Part shown: in pieces, positions 9,970 through 20,162 of the stretch
Layout of the letters: every line of letters begins with the position of its first letter
How positions within the stretch are numbered: the first letter of the stretch is position 1
Origin: Dimargaris cristalligena
Lineage: Eukaryota; Kickxellomycota; Dimargaritomycetes; Dimargaritales; Dimargaritaceae
Assembly: GCA_027576995.1 (NCBI GenBank)
Contig: JANBQC010000335.1
Location: forward strand, 1-30,637
Reading direction: 5' to 3'
DNA length: 30,637 bases
The notes under the pieces: model-generated
The model's input: the letters and a program-made list of their open reading frames with translations, nothing else
The model's database searches: none
Told to the model about the DNA's origin: nothing
Position numbers and translations under genes: made by a program

Positions 9970-10020
9970 CCTTCCTTGGTTGGCTTGACTCACGCGTCAA
10001 TCAGCCAATCGAAGGGAAGG
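9970..10020. promoter_or_regulatory. Imperfect palindrome with CCAAT-type core in the cypB promoter
   Basis: The left arm (9970-9989) and right arm (9996-10020) are imperfect inverted repeats around a 6-base centre. Matching blocks are CCTTCC, TTGGCT/AGCCAA and TTGAC/GTCAA. The right arm holds AGCCAATC, an inverted CCAAT box for the minus-strand gene about 250 bases upstream of its ATG. The centre contains TGACTCA and ACGCGT, similar to bZIP sites. I infer a regulatory site; its factor is unknown. Confidence 0.4.
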
Positions 10021-10611
10021 ATTATTGGATCAACAGAGGAGAGCACTGTGCCGAAAAGGTGGGACAAAGAAATAAGGATCCTCGCTCGTTAGCAGTCCCA
10101 AAGAGGAAGTATAGTGAGTGTATCCATCACATCTGGGCCACCGAACAACAAACCAACTAACTAACTATACGCTGCCACACGCCCCTTACACGAACCAAGC
10201 CTATTGACTCTGAATTACATAATAAATACACCCACACTATTGCAATAAGCAGAAATTATTACCAGGTTTATATTTACATCTAGCAGATATTGGATGATCC
10301 AAAGGCAACGAAATTATCGATAAATATATAATGAGAAGGAAATATCAATAGCAATGCCACATCGTCGTGACCCCCTCCTTCTTTACGGAGAGGTTCAAAT
10401 GGGTCTGGGCTTTGAAGTAAACCGATGGCCTAGATAGGGCCAGCGTATATAGCTGCTACTACAATAGAAAAATAGATAAATAAAATGTGCGCATGCGGGA
10501 GTGGAAGAGGGGGGGAAGCAGCGGAGGTGGCTATTTTATGTAGCACATTTAGGGCCCCCCAAAAAATTGCCGAATATGACCTTTCAACGGCCGCCCGAAG
10601 AATAGTCGATT
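10021..10611. other. Spacer between MVD1 3' end and the cypB promoter
   Basis: No gene is seen. The part near 10450-10611 should carry the MVD1 3' UTR on the minus strand. AT-rich stretches near 10200-10340 and 10460-10485 could serve as polyadenylation regions. Confidence 0.4.
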
Positions 10612-10640
10612 TTAGGATTAGGATTAGGATTAGGATTAGG
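10612..10640 (-). repeat. Telomere-like hexamer repeat supplying five in-frame stops
   Basis: On the plus strand four full TTAGGA units and a final TTAGG run without interruption. On the minus strand the repeat is TAATCC, and its first TAA (10636-10638) is the stop codon of MVD1. Because the unit is six bases, the gene meets TAA five times in frame, at 10636, 10630, 10624, 10618 and 10612. The unit resembles the telomere repeat TTAGGG but differs at the last base. Confidence 0.85.
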
Positions 10641-11874
10641 CGCGCAGCGACTTGGGCAGGCCCTGGTTGTTAAGCAGACTGGATTCGGGGTTCTTCAGGA
10701 CACGAGGGCCATCGCCCACACGGGTGTGGATAATCCGCTTGACGCTACCCCGGGGCGAGGGGTCGAATTGGTCCTTAATGGCCAGGAATTCGGCAGGGAA
10801 ATCCTTACCCAGCGCGGCGCCCTTGGGGACGGCATTGTAGGGATTGGTAAAGTATTCAAAGGTCTGGTCGGCAGACGAAGCGGCGCCGGGGAAGAAGTAC
10901 GCCATGAGCAGCAGGAGGCGGGGCATGTGGGCCTTGGGGGCATAGATCACCGCGTTCGGGCCGGCATCAAAAGTGTAGGCGGCCTGGATACCGGCATCCA
11001 AACGGTTGATGGCGGTGATGACATTGACCACGGCGCGGGACGTATCGTTCATGTAGAAAATAGGAGGATAAGTATCCAGGCAGGTGGCGTGGAACTGGTT
11101 CGAGTCACGCATGGTCAGCTCGGCGAAGGTGGGGAAATCCTTGGCCTGGATCGCGGCCTCCATCTGGCGCATACGTTCGGGGACCACGTTAGCGAACCGG
11201 TGCTGGGTGAGGTCGGACGTATTCACGGTGGTTTGCATACCGGAGGTACTGCTCGTACCCTTCTTGGCATCGCTCACCACCAGGATCAGCGCCTCGAGGT
11301 CGGGCCAGTGGGTTTCGGGCGCCACCTGGTAGGCCAGACTGTCGGCACCATCGGCACGCTGGCCCATTTCCCAGCCCACAAAGCCGCCCATGATCGAGCG
11401 ACAGGCGGAACCTGAGCCGAGGCGGGCGTAACGGGAGAGCTCGGAGGGAGTCAGGGGCAGTTCCAGGACCTGGGCCAGCGTAAACACCAGACAGGCGTAG
11501 CCAGAGGCCGACGAGGCCAAACCCGCGGCGGTGGGGAAGTTGTTCTCCGAGGCAATATGGATCCCCCAGGTGGACCACTTGGGCAAACGGGGGTTGCGGG
11601 ACTCCATGTCCTGGCGCTGTTGCCGGGCGCCGGCGAGACAGTTGACCAGACGCTGGTTCGTCGGGATGGGGCACTCGATGCCGTTCAACCACATGCGGTC
11701 AGACGTGAACTGGGAGGCGATGCTAATAGTGGTGCGGGAATGCAGATCATCCTGGGACAGGGTCACGGACAGCGAGGAGTTGGTGGGGAGAATCAGGTCA
11801 GAGTCCCGTTTGCCCCAGTACTTAACCACGGCAATATTGACGGGGGCGGTGCAGGTGACTTGGCGAATGGTCAT
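10636..11874 (-). CDS. MVD1: Diphosphomevalonate decarboxylase
   Basis: This 412-residue enzyme converts mevalonate 5-diphosphate plus ATP to isopentenyl diphosphate, CO2, ADP and phosphate. It is the last step of the mevalonate pathway feeding sterols and other isoprenoids. Family residues are visible: APVNIAVVKYWGKRD near the start with K18, the GHMP-kinase ATP-binding motif PTAAGLASSASGYA (114-127), Arg159 in GSGSACRS, and Asp303 in FDAGPNA, the expected catalytic acid. The length is close to the usual ~400 residues of fungal enzymes. The frame is complete from the ATG at 11874 and has no intron, although other genes here have long ones. There is no obvious targeting leader. A TATA box lies about 283 bases upstream. 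The stop codon sits inside a hexamer repeat. Confidence 0.97.
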   Translation of the reverse strand: MTIRQVTCTAPVNIAVVKYWGKRDSDLILPTNSSLSVTLSQDDLHSRTTISIASQFTSDRMWLNGIECPIPTNQRLVNCLAGARQQRQDMESRNPRLPKWSTWGIHIASENNFPTAAGLASSASGYACLVFTLAQVLELPLTPSELSRYARLGSGSACRSIMGGFVGWEMGQRADGADSLAYQVAPETHWPDLEALILVVSDAKKGTSSTSGMQTTVNTSDLTQHRFANVVPERMRQMEAAIQAKDFPTFAELTMRDSNQFHATCLDTYPPIFYMNDTSRAVVNVITAINRLDAGIQAAYTFDAGPNAVIYAPKAHMPRLLLLMAYFFPGAASSADQTFEYFTNPYNAVPKGAALGKDFPAEFLAIKDQFDPSPRGSVKRIIHTRVGDGPRVLKNPESSLLNNQGLPKSLRA

Positions 11875-12156
11875 GGTGCTGGCGGTAAATTAGCGGGAAA
11901 GAAGGGGGAAATGAAGTGGAGGGGTCCAAGGGATTGTAGCAACCAGGGAAGGAGGAAAGAGGAGGTAATGGAAGAAGGAAGGGGAGGAAGGTATAGGTAG
12001 AAGATATATTAAGCAGTAGTGGGTTATATGCGCACGACTGGGTCGGGTTGTAAGTGTGGCTGGGAGAGAGGATGGCAGGCAATTTTAAGTAGGGAGAGGG
12101 ATATAACCAGTGAGGAAAATGTAATGGCGTGGTTTTGGGTAGGACAGAACGGGGTG

Positions 12157-12164
12157 TTTTTATA
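12157..12164 (-). promoter_or_regulatory. TATA box of MVD1
   Basis: The minus strand reads TATAAAAA in the context GCGACGTATAAAAAC, about 283 bases upstream of the MVD1 ATG. The run between it and the ATG is C/T-rich on the coding strand, as is common in fungal 5' leaders. Confidence 0.5.
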
Positions 12165-12725
12165 CGTCGCGGGTTATCGGATGATTTGGTGAGATAATAC
12201 ACCCCCACTCAGCAGTTGTTTACATCCCCCATAAACTGGTTTGTGTTTAGTTTAGTCACTCATCTGCGCACTAGTCTGCTCCTAATAACCGCCATTGAAC
12301 CGCAGGGTGCTCCGTTCTTCCGATAATCTTCACCCTTCCCCATGCCAGGAGTTGGTGTCCCCCAGGGGCCCCCAAAGGGGGATGACGGTCCGCTCCTACT
12401 GCGTAGCGACGAGAAGCTGGAGCGGCGCCCTCATAAACGAAGGCCCTCGGGAATTGTGCCCGGCACTCGAGGCCAGTGCCCCTGGGTTTCACTTGGCAGT
12501 AATATAGAACTCGAGTTATTTGGGCCTTCATTAGCCACAGACAGCACTTATCTCCTCTACTCGATCCAGCGGAAGGAATCTATAAAGGATTGCACCAGAT
12601 GTAGGGTCAGTCAGTCCTTTGCTTATGATGGATAGGGTGATGGTAAGGCCCGATAGGCAAAAAAATAGCCAACAACTTCTACAACAGTGTGGATAACGCT
12701 GGCCAGTCTACCCTGCCATGTGATA
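12165..12725. other. Spacer with a GC-rich island
   Basis: No supported gene. The stretch at about 12295-12500 is clearly richer in G and C than its surroundings and stays open in several frames on both strands. It contains a perfect CCCCC-AAA-GGGGG hairpin at 12369-12381. It could be a remnant exon, a captured fragment or a structured RNA; I do not recognise it. Confidence 0.4.
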
Positions 12726-12869
12726 ATATGGGAGAAGTTCATTTAGGCTGTATCATGAAAAATCCATTGGATGAGGCCAATATTACTGGTTAAAAGTTAT
12801 TCTCATATATATTCGCCCATACACGTATTATGTAAAACCTTATACAGCTGGTTTGAATTTCACCCATAT
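12726..12869 (+). mobile_element. MITE-like 144-bp element, copy 3
   Basis: This is the best-preserved copy of the family. It begins ATATGGGAGAAGTTC and ends GAATTTCACCCATAT, terminal inverted repeats of 15 bp with two mismatches. It is 144 bp long, the same as copy 1 some 7 kb away, and matches it through the interior. It lies between the MVD1 promoter and the 3' end of the MT-A70 gene and carries no reading frame. Confidence 0.7.
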
Positions 12870-13501
12870 GGAATCAGCAAGCACTGCTACTGGCATTAGC
12901 AGACGGTCAGGCCATTGGTCTAAAGGGGTAATCATCCACAGGCGCGCTGTACTGTACTCCCAAATCTCGGATCTACGCCATAAGTTATTGTACCCCACCA
13001 AACACAGGCCGCTTGCCTAGCTATTTCCCCCGGATTCTCATGCACATTACGGAACATTCATTCATAAATACATAAATGTCCATATGGCCCACACATCCTC
13101 CCCAGACACCTCTGGGCTGTTCTATTCGTAAATGGCTGGAAATAAACAAAGCAGGACCAAGGCCAAACACCCCACACTGACTACCTCGTATGGCCTATTC
13201 ATTCCATGCACCAAACTCATCCTTCATTTTATTGTCCACTCGATTAGGCCAACCACGTGCCACTATTGCGGCCCCCTAGTTCACCAGGGAAAAAATGTAT
13301 GCAACCTTGGCTACCAAAAATTACAATCTCAGCGGGAATAAGGCCTTCGGGTACCGATTTTTTCGCAGATGGCTTAGTAGCGGAAGGAAAATAGATCAGG
13401 CAAATGGACAGTATCATCCAGCATTCTATAAACCAACGCGCCAATTGACGTTTGGTAATAATAATAATAATAAAAGAAACGCCGCACTAACCTCGCCGAC
13501 G
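12870..13501. other. 3' flank of the MT-A70 gene
   Basis: No gene is seen. A trinucleotide run (AAT)n lies at about 13456-13474, just downstream of the MT-A70 stop codon on the minus strand, where it reads as a TTA/TAT-rich 3' UTR. Confidence 0.45.
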
Positions 13502-16500
13502 TCACTCGTATTTCTGACTGACACTGGTCCACCCGAAGCGGGGTTGGTCGGGGCGAGCCCATCTATTGGCAAAATGTAAGTGTCGTAGCATATCATATCC
13601 AAATGTATTTCAATGAGTCGGATGCCGAATATATAGGTGGTTTGGGACGAGTAGCCGATATGGTTAGAAAACCCGCCGAGCCCATCTAGATATTTTAAAT
13701 ATAGACCTATAACCTACAGCTCAAGTAAACGGTTTGGGAGGGGTGATTGTTCAGTAGGCATGGCCAGTGGCAGGAGCGTTTCGATTAGCTGGTAAAGGAA
13801 TAGGGGTTTCCGCTCAGTTGGGAATTCTAAATAGTGGGTGTATTTGCCTCGGCCAAAAATAAGAATGATTAGGATTCGAGTGAAATTTGGTGCCTTTTTT
13901 TAAAATAAAAAACAGCAGTAGTCATGAAACGCTAGTTCCATCCCAACGAAAGAAAGAGCTGGTGCGATCGGTATATGGACTTGGTTGCATACGTAAGATC
14001 TAGAGATACAGGTCCACTAGGGGCATTGGCCATAGTAGCTAGGGTACAGTGCCAAGTATATGGCCGTCGGCCCCCTTTCCCTGGGGAGAGAGCCCCATTA
14101 ATAGCCGAGGGATTGCAGTCGTAATGGAATGAATCCAAAACAATGGTATATTCCGATATGTATAACAATACCACTACCGGGAACATTCCAGGGTTTTACT
14201 CCCCCACCCCCCAGTGCTAGAATACCCAGTTCCACTATTTACAATGGGGTCTCGTAGTAGAAATGCTTCCAAAGAAGGAAGACTCCCGAATGTAAGGGGC
14301 AATATTGTAAAGAGATAAGGTTAACTTACCTGGCTCCGTCGGCTTAATAAAATCGAAGAGTGAATCGGCACTGCGCTGGTGACGAATATCAATTTCCCCT
14401 TCCTGTTAAAATTAGAATGTAATTGTAGGGGTCCGCGTCAGGCGACAATTCCAAATACAATAAAATAAAAGATGCCTGGTTAGGTGAAAGTAAGGTAATA
14501 ACAGGAGTGGCTCATCCACCAGATTATATGGGGTACTGTCCTAAGGGGGAGAAGAGCTCTACTGTAGCCGTCCGCCCCATTCAAGCTGCTTTGTCTACAC
14601 CCGTGCAATAGAGGTCCTTAGGGTTATTAAGGACTCGGATGATCCCGGGGTGCAGTTAGGGTACCAGATGGCATGTCAGGGGTCAGCTCTCTCGTAGCGG
14701 GGGAATACATGACCCAAATAATAGACTACTACAAGGCGTAGTAAAACCTTCCCATTACCCGGTTGGCCGCTTCCAAAAACAAAATATAATTGTAAAGATA
14801 CACACACACAAACATATATATATATATATACATGAACACACGTACCTTTCGGAAAATTAATAACGTCAGCTTCGACTTGCAAAAGTAGGTCGACGGCTGC
14901 CGCACAATCAGGTTATTCACGCGTTTCTTAATCCAGCAGAAATTCTCCACGTATTTGAATTTCCATTGGGCCGCCACTCCCACGATATCGGGCAAAAGTT
15001 CCTTTTCCACCCAAATGAAGAGGAAGCCGTTGGGGGTCAACTGGTCTACTTTAAGTTGACACAGCTGGTCGACGGTAATTTTTCCCGGGGTGGGGGATTC
15101 GCCGGGCAGGAGAAGGGGCGGGTCCATATAAATGGCCTGGTAGCTTTGACCAAGGGAGAGGAGATCCATGGTCAGGACATCGTCATGCAGTTGTCTGTGT
15201 GGGTCAAAAATGGCGGAAGGAGGGTGGCCAAGCAGGGAGAGAGGGGGGTTGGGGATTCCAGACCCGTTAATAGCCGTATACACACAGTGAAGTTAGAGGA
15301 CTGGGCGGAGCACGGCACTAACCGACGGGGATTGAATAAATAGGGAACACATGTCTAGACTATGAGAGGTGCCTATGCAAGGTTCCAGAAGGCAAGTGGT
15401 CAATATGAGTCAGGTAGGTGCTTCCCCAGTGGACAGGAGGTGGGGAGATATCGGTATTACCTTGAGCTGGGTGGCGGGGTAGCCTGTTCAATTAACTGAG
15501 TAATGTGGAATACCCACGAATGGGGAATGGGAATGGGTGGAATTCGAACATAAGTGGGCAAGCTGGGGTCGACGGTGCTAAACAAGGTTGAATTACAAGG
15601 GAAATTCGGGTTGGAGGAGTAATTAGTATTCAGTATGGCGTAACAACCATGCGTGTGCGGTAATTATAGGGGGGAAATAACAAACCCGACGGCTGTGGTA
15701 AGAATAGATTATCGAGCGGGCAACCTACCTGACCTTCTTACGAATAAAGAAGTAATTGCCGTGCTTGTCCTGCAGTTTGACCTGCATAATCCGGTACCGC
15801 TGAATAATGCTTTCTTTATCGTGACGAGGGCGACGGGCCTCCTTCTCACGTGGAGGTAGGGTGGTGGCGGGACGAGTCCCTTTGACGCGCTTTTTGGTGG
15901 GAGCCGCTCCGAATTCCTCGTCCCAGAACTCGTCATCCACAGCCACGTAGTCACTACGGTTGGAAAGTAATTAAAAAAATAGTGACATAGTGGAATAGGG
16001 TAATCCAGATGGGGGGTTAGTTGCCTCATTAATATCATGAAATCCACGAATGACGATCGCAAGACCTACAGAATGGAAGGGCTTAATCGCCGATAATCTC
16101 ATACTTCCTTTCCCCTTGCACCTTCTATAGCTGTGGGTTCATCCTCCGCCCTTTCAAACCCAAACCAAAAAAAAAAACGGATTCAACTTACTTTTCTTCA
16201 ATGTACTCGGTCGTATCGGCATCCTCCATTTCCGCCCTCCACCACTCTGATTCATCGTAATCGTCAATATCGATGGTGGCCGTTTTAACCGTAAAACTAC
16301 TCGTTTGCCGAAACACCTCCTCGAGCTGTTCTTGGGTTAACGGCGGTGGGGCGTTCTTCAAAGGGGATCCGGGGCCCCCTTCTCCCATAACAATCGTCGT
16401 ACCCGACGGCAGGGAAATTCCCCCCGACGACATTGTGCTGCCTTCATCGTTAATGACGTCGTTGTCGTCGTTGCCCCTGGTTTCCGAATCCGCAATTTCT

Positions 16501-17081
16501 GATAAAAGGGTGGTGGCTGGGGCAGTTATGGAAGGTGATGACGAGCTGGAAGCCACTGCTGAAGCCCCAGCAGGCTCCCCCGCAACGGCCGAAGCAGCTG
16601 TAACCGTGGAGGAGGAACCCAGGTTGGACTTGGTGGCCTGGCTGGCGAATTGCTGTTGGATACGCTCCAGCTCTTCGAATTTCTTCATGATAGCGTCCAC
16701 CGACTCGTCGTCTTCGACGTAACCCACGTAATGCGCGTTGCTAAAGGAGTTAGTGGTACCACACACGCATACCCCGAACCAAACAAGAAAAGCATTGCGT
16801 AGGGGGGTATATACACCCATATTATGTATATATATATAAATAAAGTATAGACGATAATTGAGTTACATGTAAGGCGTATGTGTCGGTGCGGGGAATGGGC
16901 ACTTAAACGGTTTAGCGTAGGTATTCGTATGGGGCCCCATTACCCCAGGCCGTGTTGAGTGAAACTAGGAGTGCAAAACGAGTGTTCATTTAGATGTCGG
17001 GCGGCCGAGGCTGTGCCGATAGAAATAACCAACCTACCTGACCTCCCGCTTGGGACGTGCGCGGCGCCTAGTTTCGACCAT
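13502..17081 (-). CDS. MT-A70 family adenine methyltransferase-like protein, 8 exons
   Basis: I rebuilt this gene from splice sites: exons 17081-17038, 16740-16192, 15953-15729, 15577-15461, 15194-14846, 14402-14330, 13826-13718 and 13562-13502. Phases join without a stop, giving 508 residues. Exon 1 is basic (RRRARPKR, a possible nuclear signal). Exon 2 has HYVGYVEDDES, a Ser/Ala linker and an acidic stretch. The MT-A70 domain fills about 313-505, with the motif DPPL at 336-339, then LFIWVEKE, NFCWIKK, IRHQRSADS, LLELWA and FGWTSV near the end. MT-A70 enzymes transfer methyl from SAM to adenine N6 in RNA or DNA. Catalytic members have DPPW; here the fourth residue is Leu, as in METTL14-type partners, so activity is open. 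From recalled fungal relatives I favour the MTA1/MTA9-type DNA 6mA group of early-diverging fungi. METTL3/14- or METTL4-like placement is the alternative. Confidence 0.85.
14801..14832. repeat. CA/TA microsatellite in the fifth MT-A70 intron
   Basis: A (CA)n tract followed by about nine TA units lies just inside the donor side of the fifth intron (14403-14845). It opens a chance frame that extends exon 5 beyond its true end, rich in Tyr, Ile and Val. Confidence 0.7.
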
Positions 17082-19342
17082 GACGGGCAAAGGTACAATC
17101 GATTGGTGCCAAATGGGCCGGGTCGACTATTGATATATATATGAAAATAAATAAATGGGTAGGCGTATTCAAGGTATTGGGCAGAACAGCTACACAACGG
17201 GTAGACAACTGGAAGCACTAGGTTAGGGCAAGAAGTAAAGAAGCGAAGGAGAAAGGGATTCACTTCGTTAGCGGGGCTGCCTAATAGCTAATAAGAGCTG
17301 TTGTAATAAAAAAATATGGGAAAGAGTGGAAGGATCAGCAATGCGAGGGCTACACCAGAGAGTGGTCCTTGGTACAATGTGTACATTGGAACACTGTTTG
17401 GACCATGGATGGGCGTTTTCAAAGTAAATAAGTTCAGTCAATAATCATACGTCCCAATTATCAATATAGCCTTGTTTACATTTTAGTAGGTACGCGAAGA
17501 TACCAAGCGGCTGGGATTGTATTCGGCTGTTCTCCTACGCTACTACCCCTCACCAAACAAAACTGCAACCTGAACGTCTGCAAAAACCAGGACAACTTTC
17601 TGGCCCATAGAAACAAAACGAAATAGAGTAGAGAGCTGTTTCTTCTGGCCATGTTTACTTGGTGTGATTTCTGTAAAATAACTGAAAAAAAAAAGAGCTA
17701 GCCAGGAACTTTAGCAGGTGGATATGTATAGATTCCAATGATAGTTGCCATCCCGTTGACCATGAAAGAGCGGATGGTGTTCGCTGCTCTGTTGCCAGCC
17801 TCACGCACTCCCCACCTCTTTAATGGGAGGACTCCCTTAGCTTACGCCGAGAAAGTCATACCAACTCATCATTCCAACGGGACAACCACCAATCTAAATC
17901 CAGACACACCCAAGACCCTACCTCATCCCCGGCACACCCCAATTAACTTCCCGTAAACTTGGATCACAGAGATGCGCAACCACCCCTAGTCATTATACTA
18001 AAGCACAGAAGGGGTATATATCCAGCTGGAATACACATTTGTATGGGGATTGTGGGACCGGATGATGTACAAGCGACTATTTAATCCGATCCTTCCCTTC
18101 AGAGGTGCCAGTGTGTCCGGACCGTCAGTCTACCCTAGTGAGCCACGTTGCGGGTTGTTGGCCCACCTGGAATAGTCGCGACCCATTGAGAGCATAAAAG
18201 GCTGGGTGATTCTCTCACTTGTTTCCTGAAGCATATCGTCGTAGTCCCTAGTCTCGCTATATAGTAAGGATACGTCTGACCCTCTTTGGAGCAAGGCTCG
18301 CTTACTGTCATTCGAAGACTCTGAGTGTATCGGTTAAGCACTTATTCACGGTTATGAATAGCCTGGGAACAAATTCCGATTCATTGTAAAGCCTTTACCG
18401 ATTCTACTCAGAATCCTGTTATGACTAGCCCGCTCTAATATCCAAGGCGTATATACATACCCCTCCTCCCCTATGGATTCTCTCGGAACCTACTGAATAT
18501 ATCTGACATTTACTTATACCCCTTGATACGCTCCGCCCCTTCAATACCCTGTGTCTAAGTGTATCCTTTTTGTATATCGATGCCCCCTCTCTAATCGCCA
18601 AGTCTCTAAAAGCGAGAACCCCCCGCCAATAGATGTATAGGTCCAATATACTACCTTATCATATAGTCAACCTGGATTTTTCAACGGCCAGAAAACAGTG
18701 GCTAGGAATTGCCGGCAACTTGGCTGCAGATGGCTTCGTAAGGTAAGGCAGCGGAATGGTTGTGACTGGTACACTAGAACCCAGGAACTCGATGCTAAAT
18801 CCCCAGGAGTTCGAACTGGAGCCAACCTATTATAGAATCAAAGAAGTACTGGTCAACACTGCTAAGCTTAGGCTGAAGGGGACCCGTAATAAAATCACAG
18901 GTACTGAGCAGGGAGGTTATATACAGACATTTAATATTAGTATTTTATTGATATAAAAATCCCGAATTAAGGTGGTATTTTCTACTTTATACCATCAGTT
19001 CATTTGTATGGTCAATTGAGCTGGCAACTATTCACCGACTACTTGGCGATGCATTCGTGAATAGGGGTTTTTTGGGGCATCAACCTCGAATTAATGGGGA
19101 GTCGGAATTATACGAGACCTGAGACTATTACATTGAGTCTATTGCTCTCCCTGCTATTCGACGTTGATTCGCAAGTGAAGTGCGGTTAGTGACCAGGGCG
19201 AGAAGTGCAAAACGTGGCTGAGAAGCAGAATCGGGAAGTGCCTTGGTGGTTATGGGCCGGGGCCGGGTAGGACATGAGCCACCCTTCACTGACTGTTTGA
19301 AGCCTGAGAGGTGAGCTAGTGCTGGAAGCCGGTGGTCCATTT
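17082..19342. other. Spacer without supported gene
   Basis: About 2.2 kb separate the MT-A70 start from the region downstream of the transcription factor. AT-rich TATA-like sequence on the minus strand near 17130-17155 may belong to the MT-A70 promoter. A minus-strand frame at 19128-19340 (70 codons) is fairly GC-rich and directly follows the candidate last exon of the transcription factor. It could be part of that gene or chance. Nothing else is recognisable. Confidence 0.4.
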
Positions 19343-19633
19343 CTAGTTGGCTACGTAACAGGGCAGTCGGCGGTTCCAGTGAGACTGGAGTTTAGGGAAT
19401 GCCAGGGAATGGCCCGGATTCGCAACTCGGAGACAACCATGGTAAAATGTGGGGACCAAGGGACTTGTGTGTAATTCTAACTGGCCGACGAGGTAAGGTC
19501 TATAGGGGTTATAAGCCCAGGTGAAAAGCCCAGTGAATATTGGCAAGGGAGCGAAAGATTTGGTGTCATGAAATAGAGAGGCGGCAGGACAGTCAGTGGT
19601 TATTGTTTTAAATAATGATTGTGTGGCAGAAGG
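19343..19633 (-). CDS. Candidate last exon of the Zn2Cys6 regulator
   Basis: On the minus strand a CTTGCAG acceptor, preceded by a CCTAAAC branch-like site, opens a 96-codon frame in phase 0. This matches the phase of the GTGAGT donor at 20186-20181 at the end of the regulator's long exon. Joining them would remove a 553-base intron and lengthen the protein from 771 to 867 residues. Introns of this size occur in the neighbouring MT-A70 gene. The encoded stretch has no motif I know, so the support is only splice-site phase and composition. Otherwise the regulator simply reads through the donor and stops at 20163. Confidence 0.35.
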   Translation of the reverse strand, partial: PSATQSLFKTITTDCPAASLFHDTKSFAPLPIFTGLFTWAYNPYRPYLVGQLELHTSPLVPTFYHGCLRVANPGHSLAFPKLQSHWNRRLPCYVAN

Positions 19634-20162
19634 CTGCAAGTTTAGGCCAGTATATAGAGGGTCAAGAAATTCAATGGAGCAGGTGAAATAATCATAAGGA
19701 CAAATCGGTCATAGCGATAGTGAGTGGTTTAACAATGTACTTCATTCAAATTTAAATATACTGGCGATACCACTAAACGTTCCTGCTTTATAAATATTTA
19801 GATACGGGAGTATGTAGATATATTGCCAGGCAAAATGGGCGTCAGTGTTGGCCATGTAACACCTTTCGTACAAATGTACACTGGAGAAATACGCCAGCTA
19901 TTATGAGAAGCATCGGGCGACCAAAATTACCTTATTACATTGTGTGATATTATATATTAAAACCCATTTATTTAAATACATACAGTTTGAGTAACGATTT
20001 AAACCCGATCAAGTAACATTGTTTGGGGTTGAGTAAGTCCACCAGGCACATGGTCGGCCCAAAATAGTATCTTGGCAACTGGTCGAATGATAATGGGCGC
20101 ACAGCTCAGCCTACTTGCGTCTAAAATACCCAACATCCCCTACCAACTATCACCAATATACT

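Noticed and set aside
10612..10640. True internal telomere array
   Set aside because: Only four and a half units of TTAGGA, not TTAGGG, and both sides are ordinary gene sequence.
14676..14882. Extension of MT-A70 exon 5 through the CA/TA microsatellite
   Set aside because: The frame past 14846 encodes Tyr/Ile/Val low-complexity sequence from the microsatellite. The GTACGT donor and the conserved EGEIDIRHQRS continuation at 14402 show it is an intron.
15195..15292. Upstream extension of exon 5 (NPPLSLLGHPPSAIF)
   Set aside because: It begins at GTG, not ATG, and is blocked by an in-frame TAA at 15295-15293. The C/T-rich stretch ending in CACACAG at 15195 is a good acceptor with the right phase.
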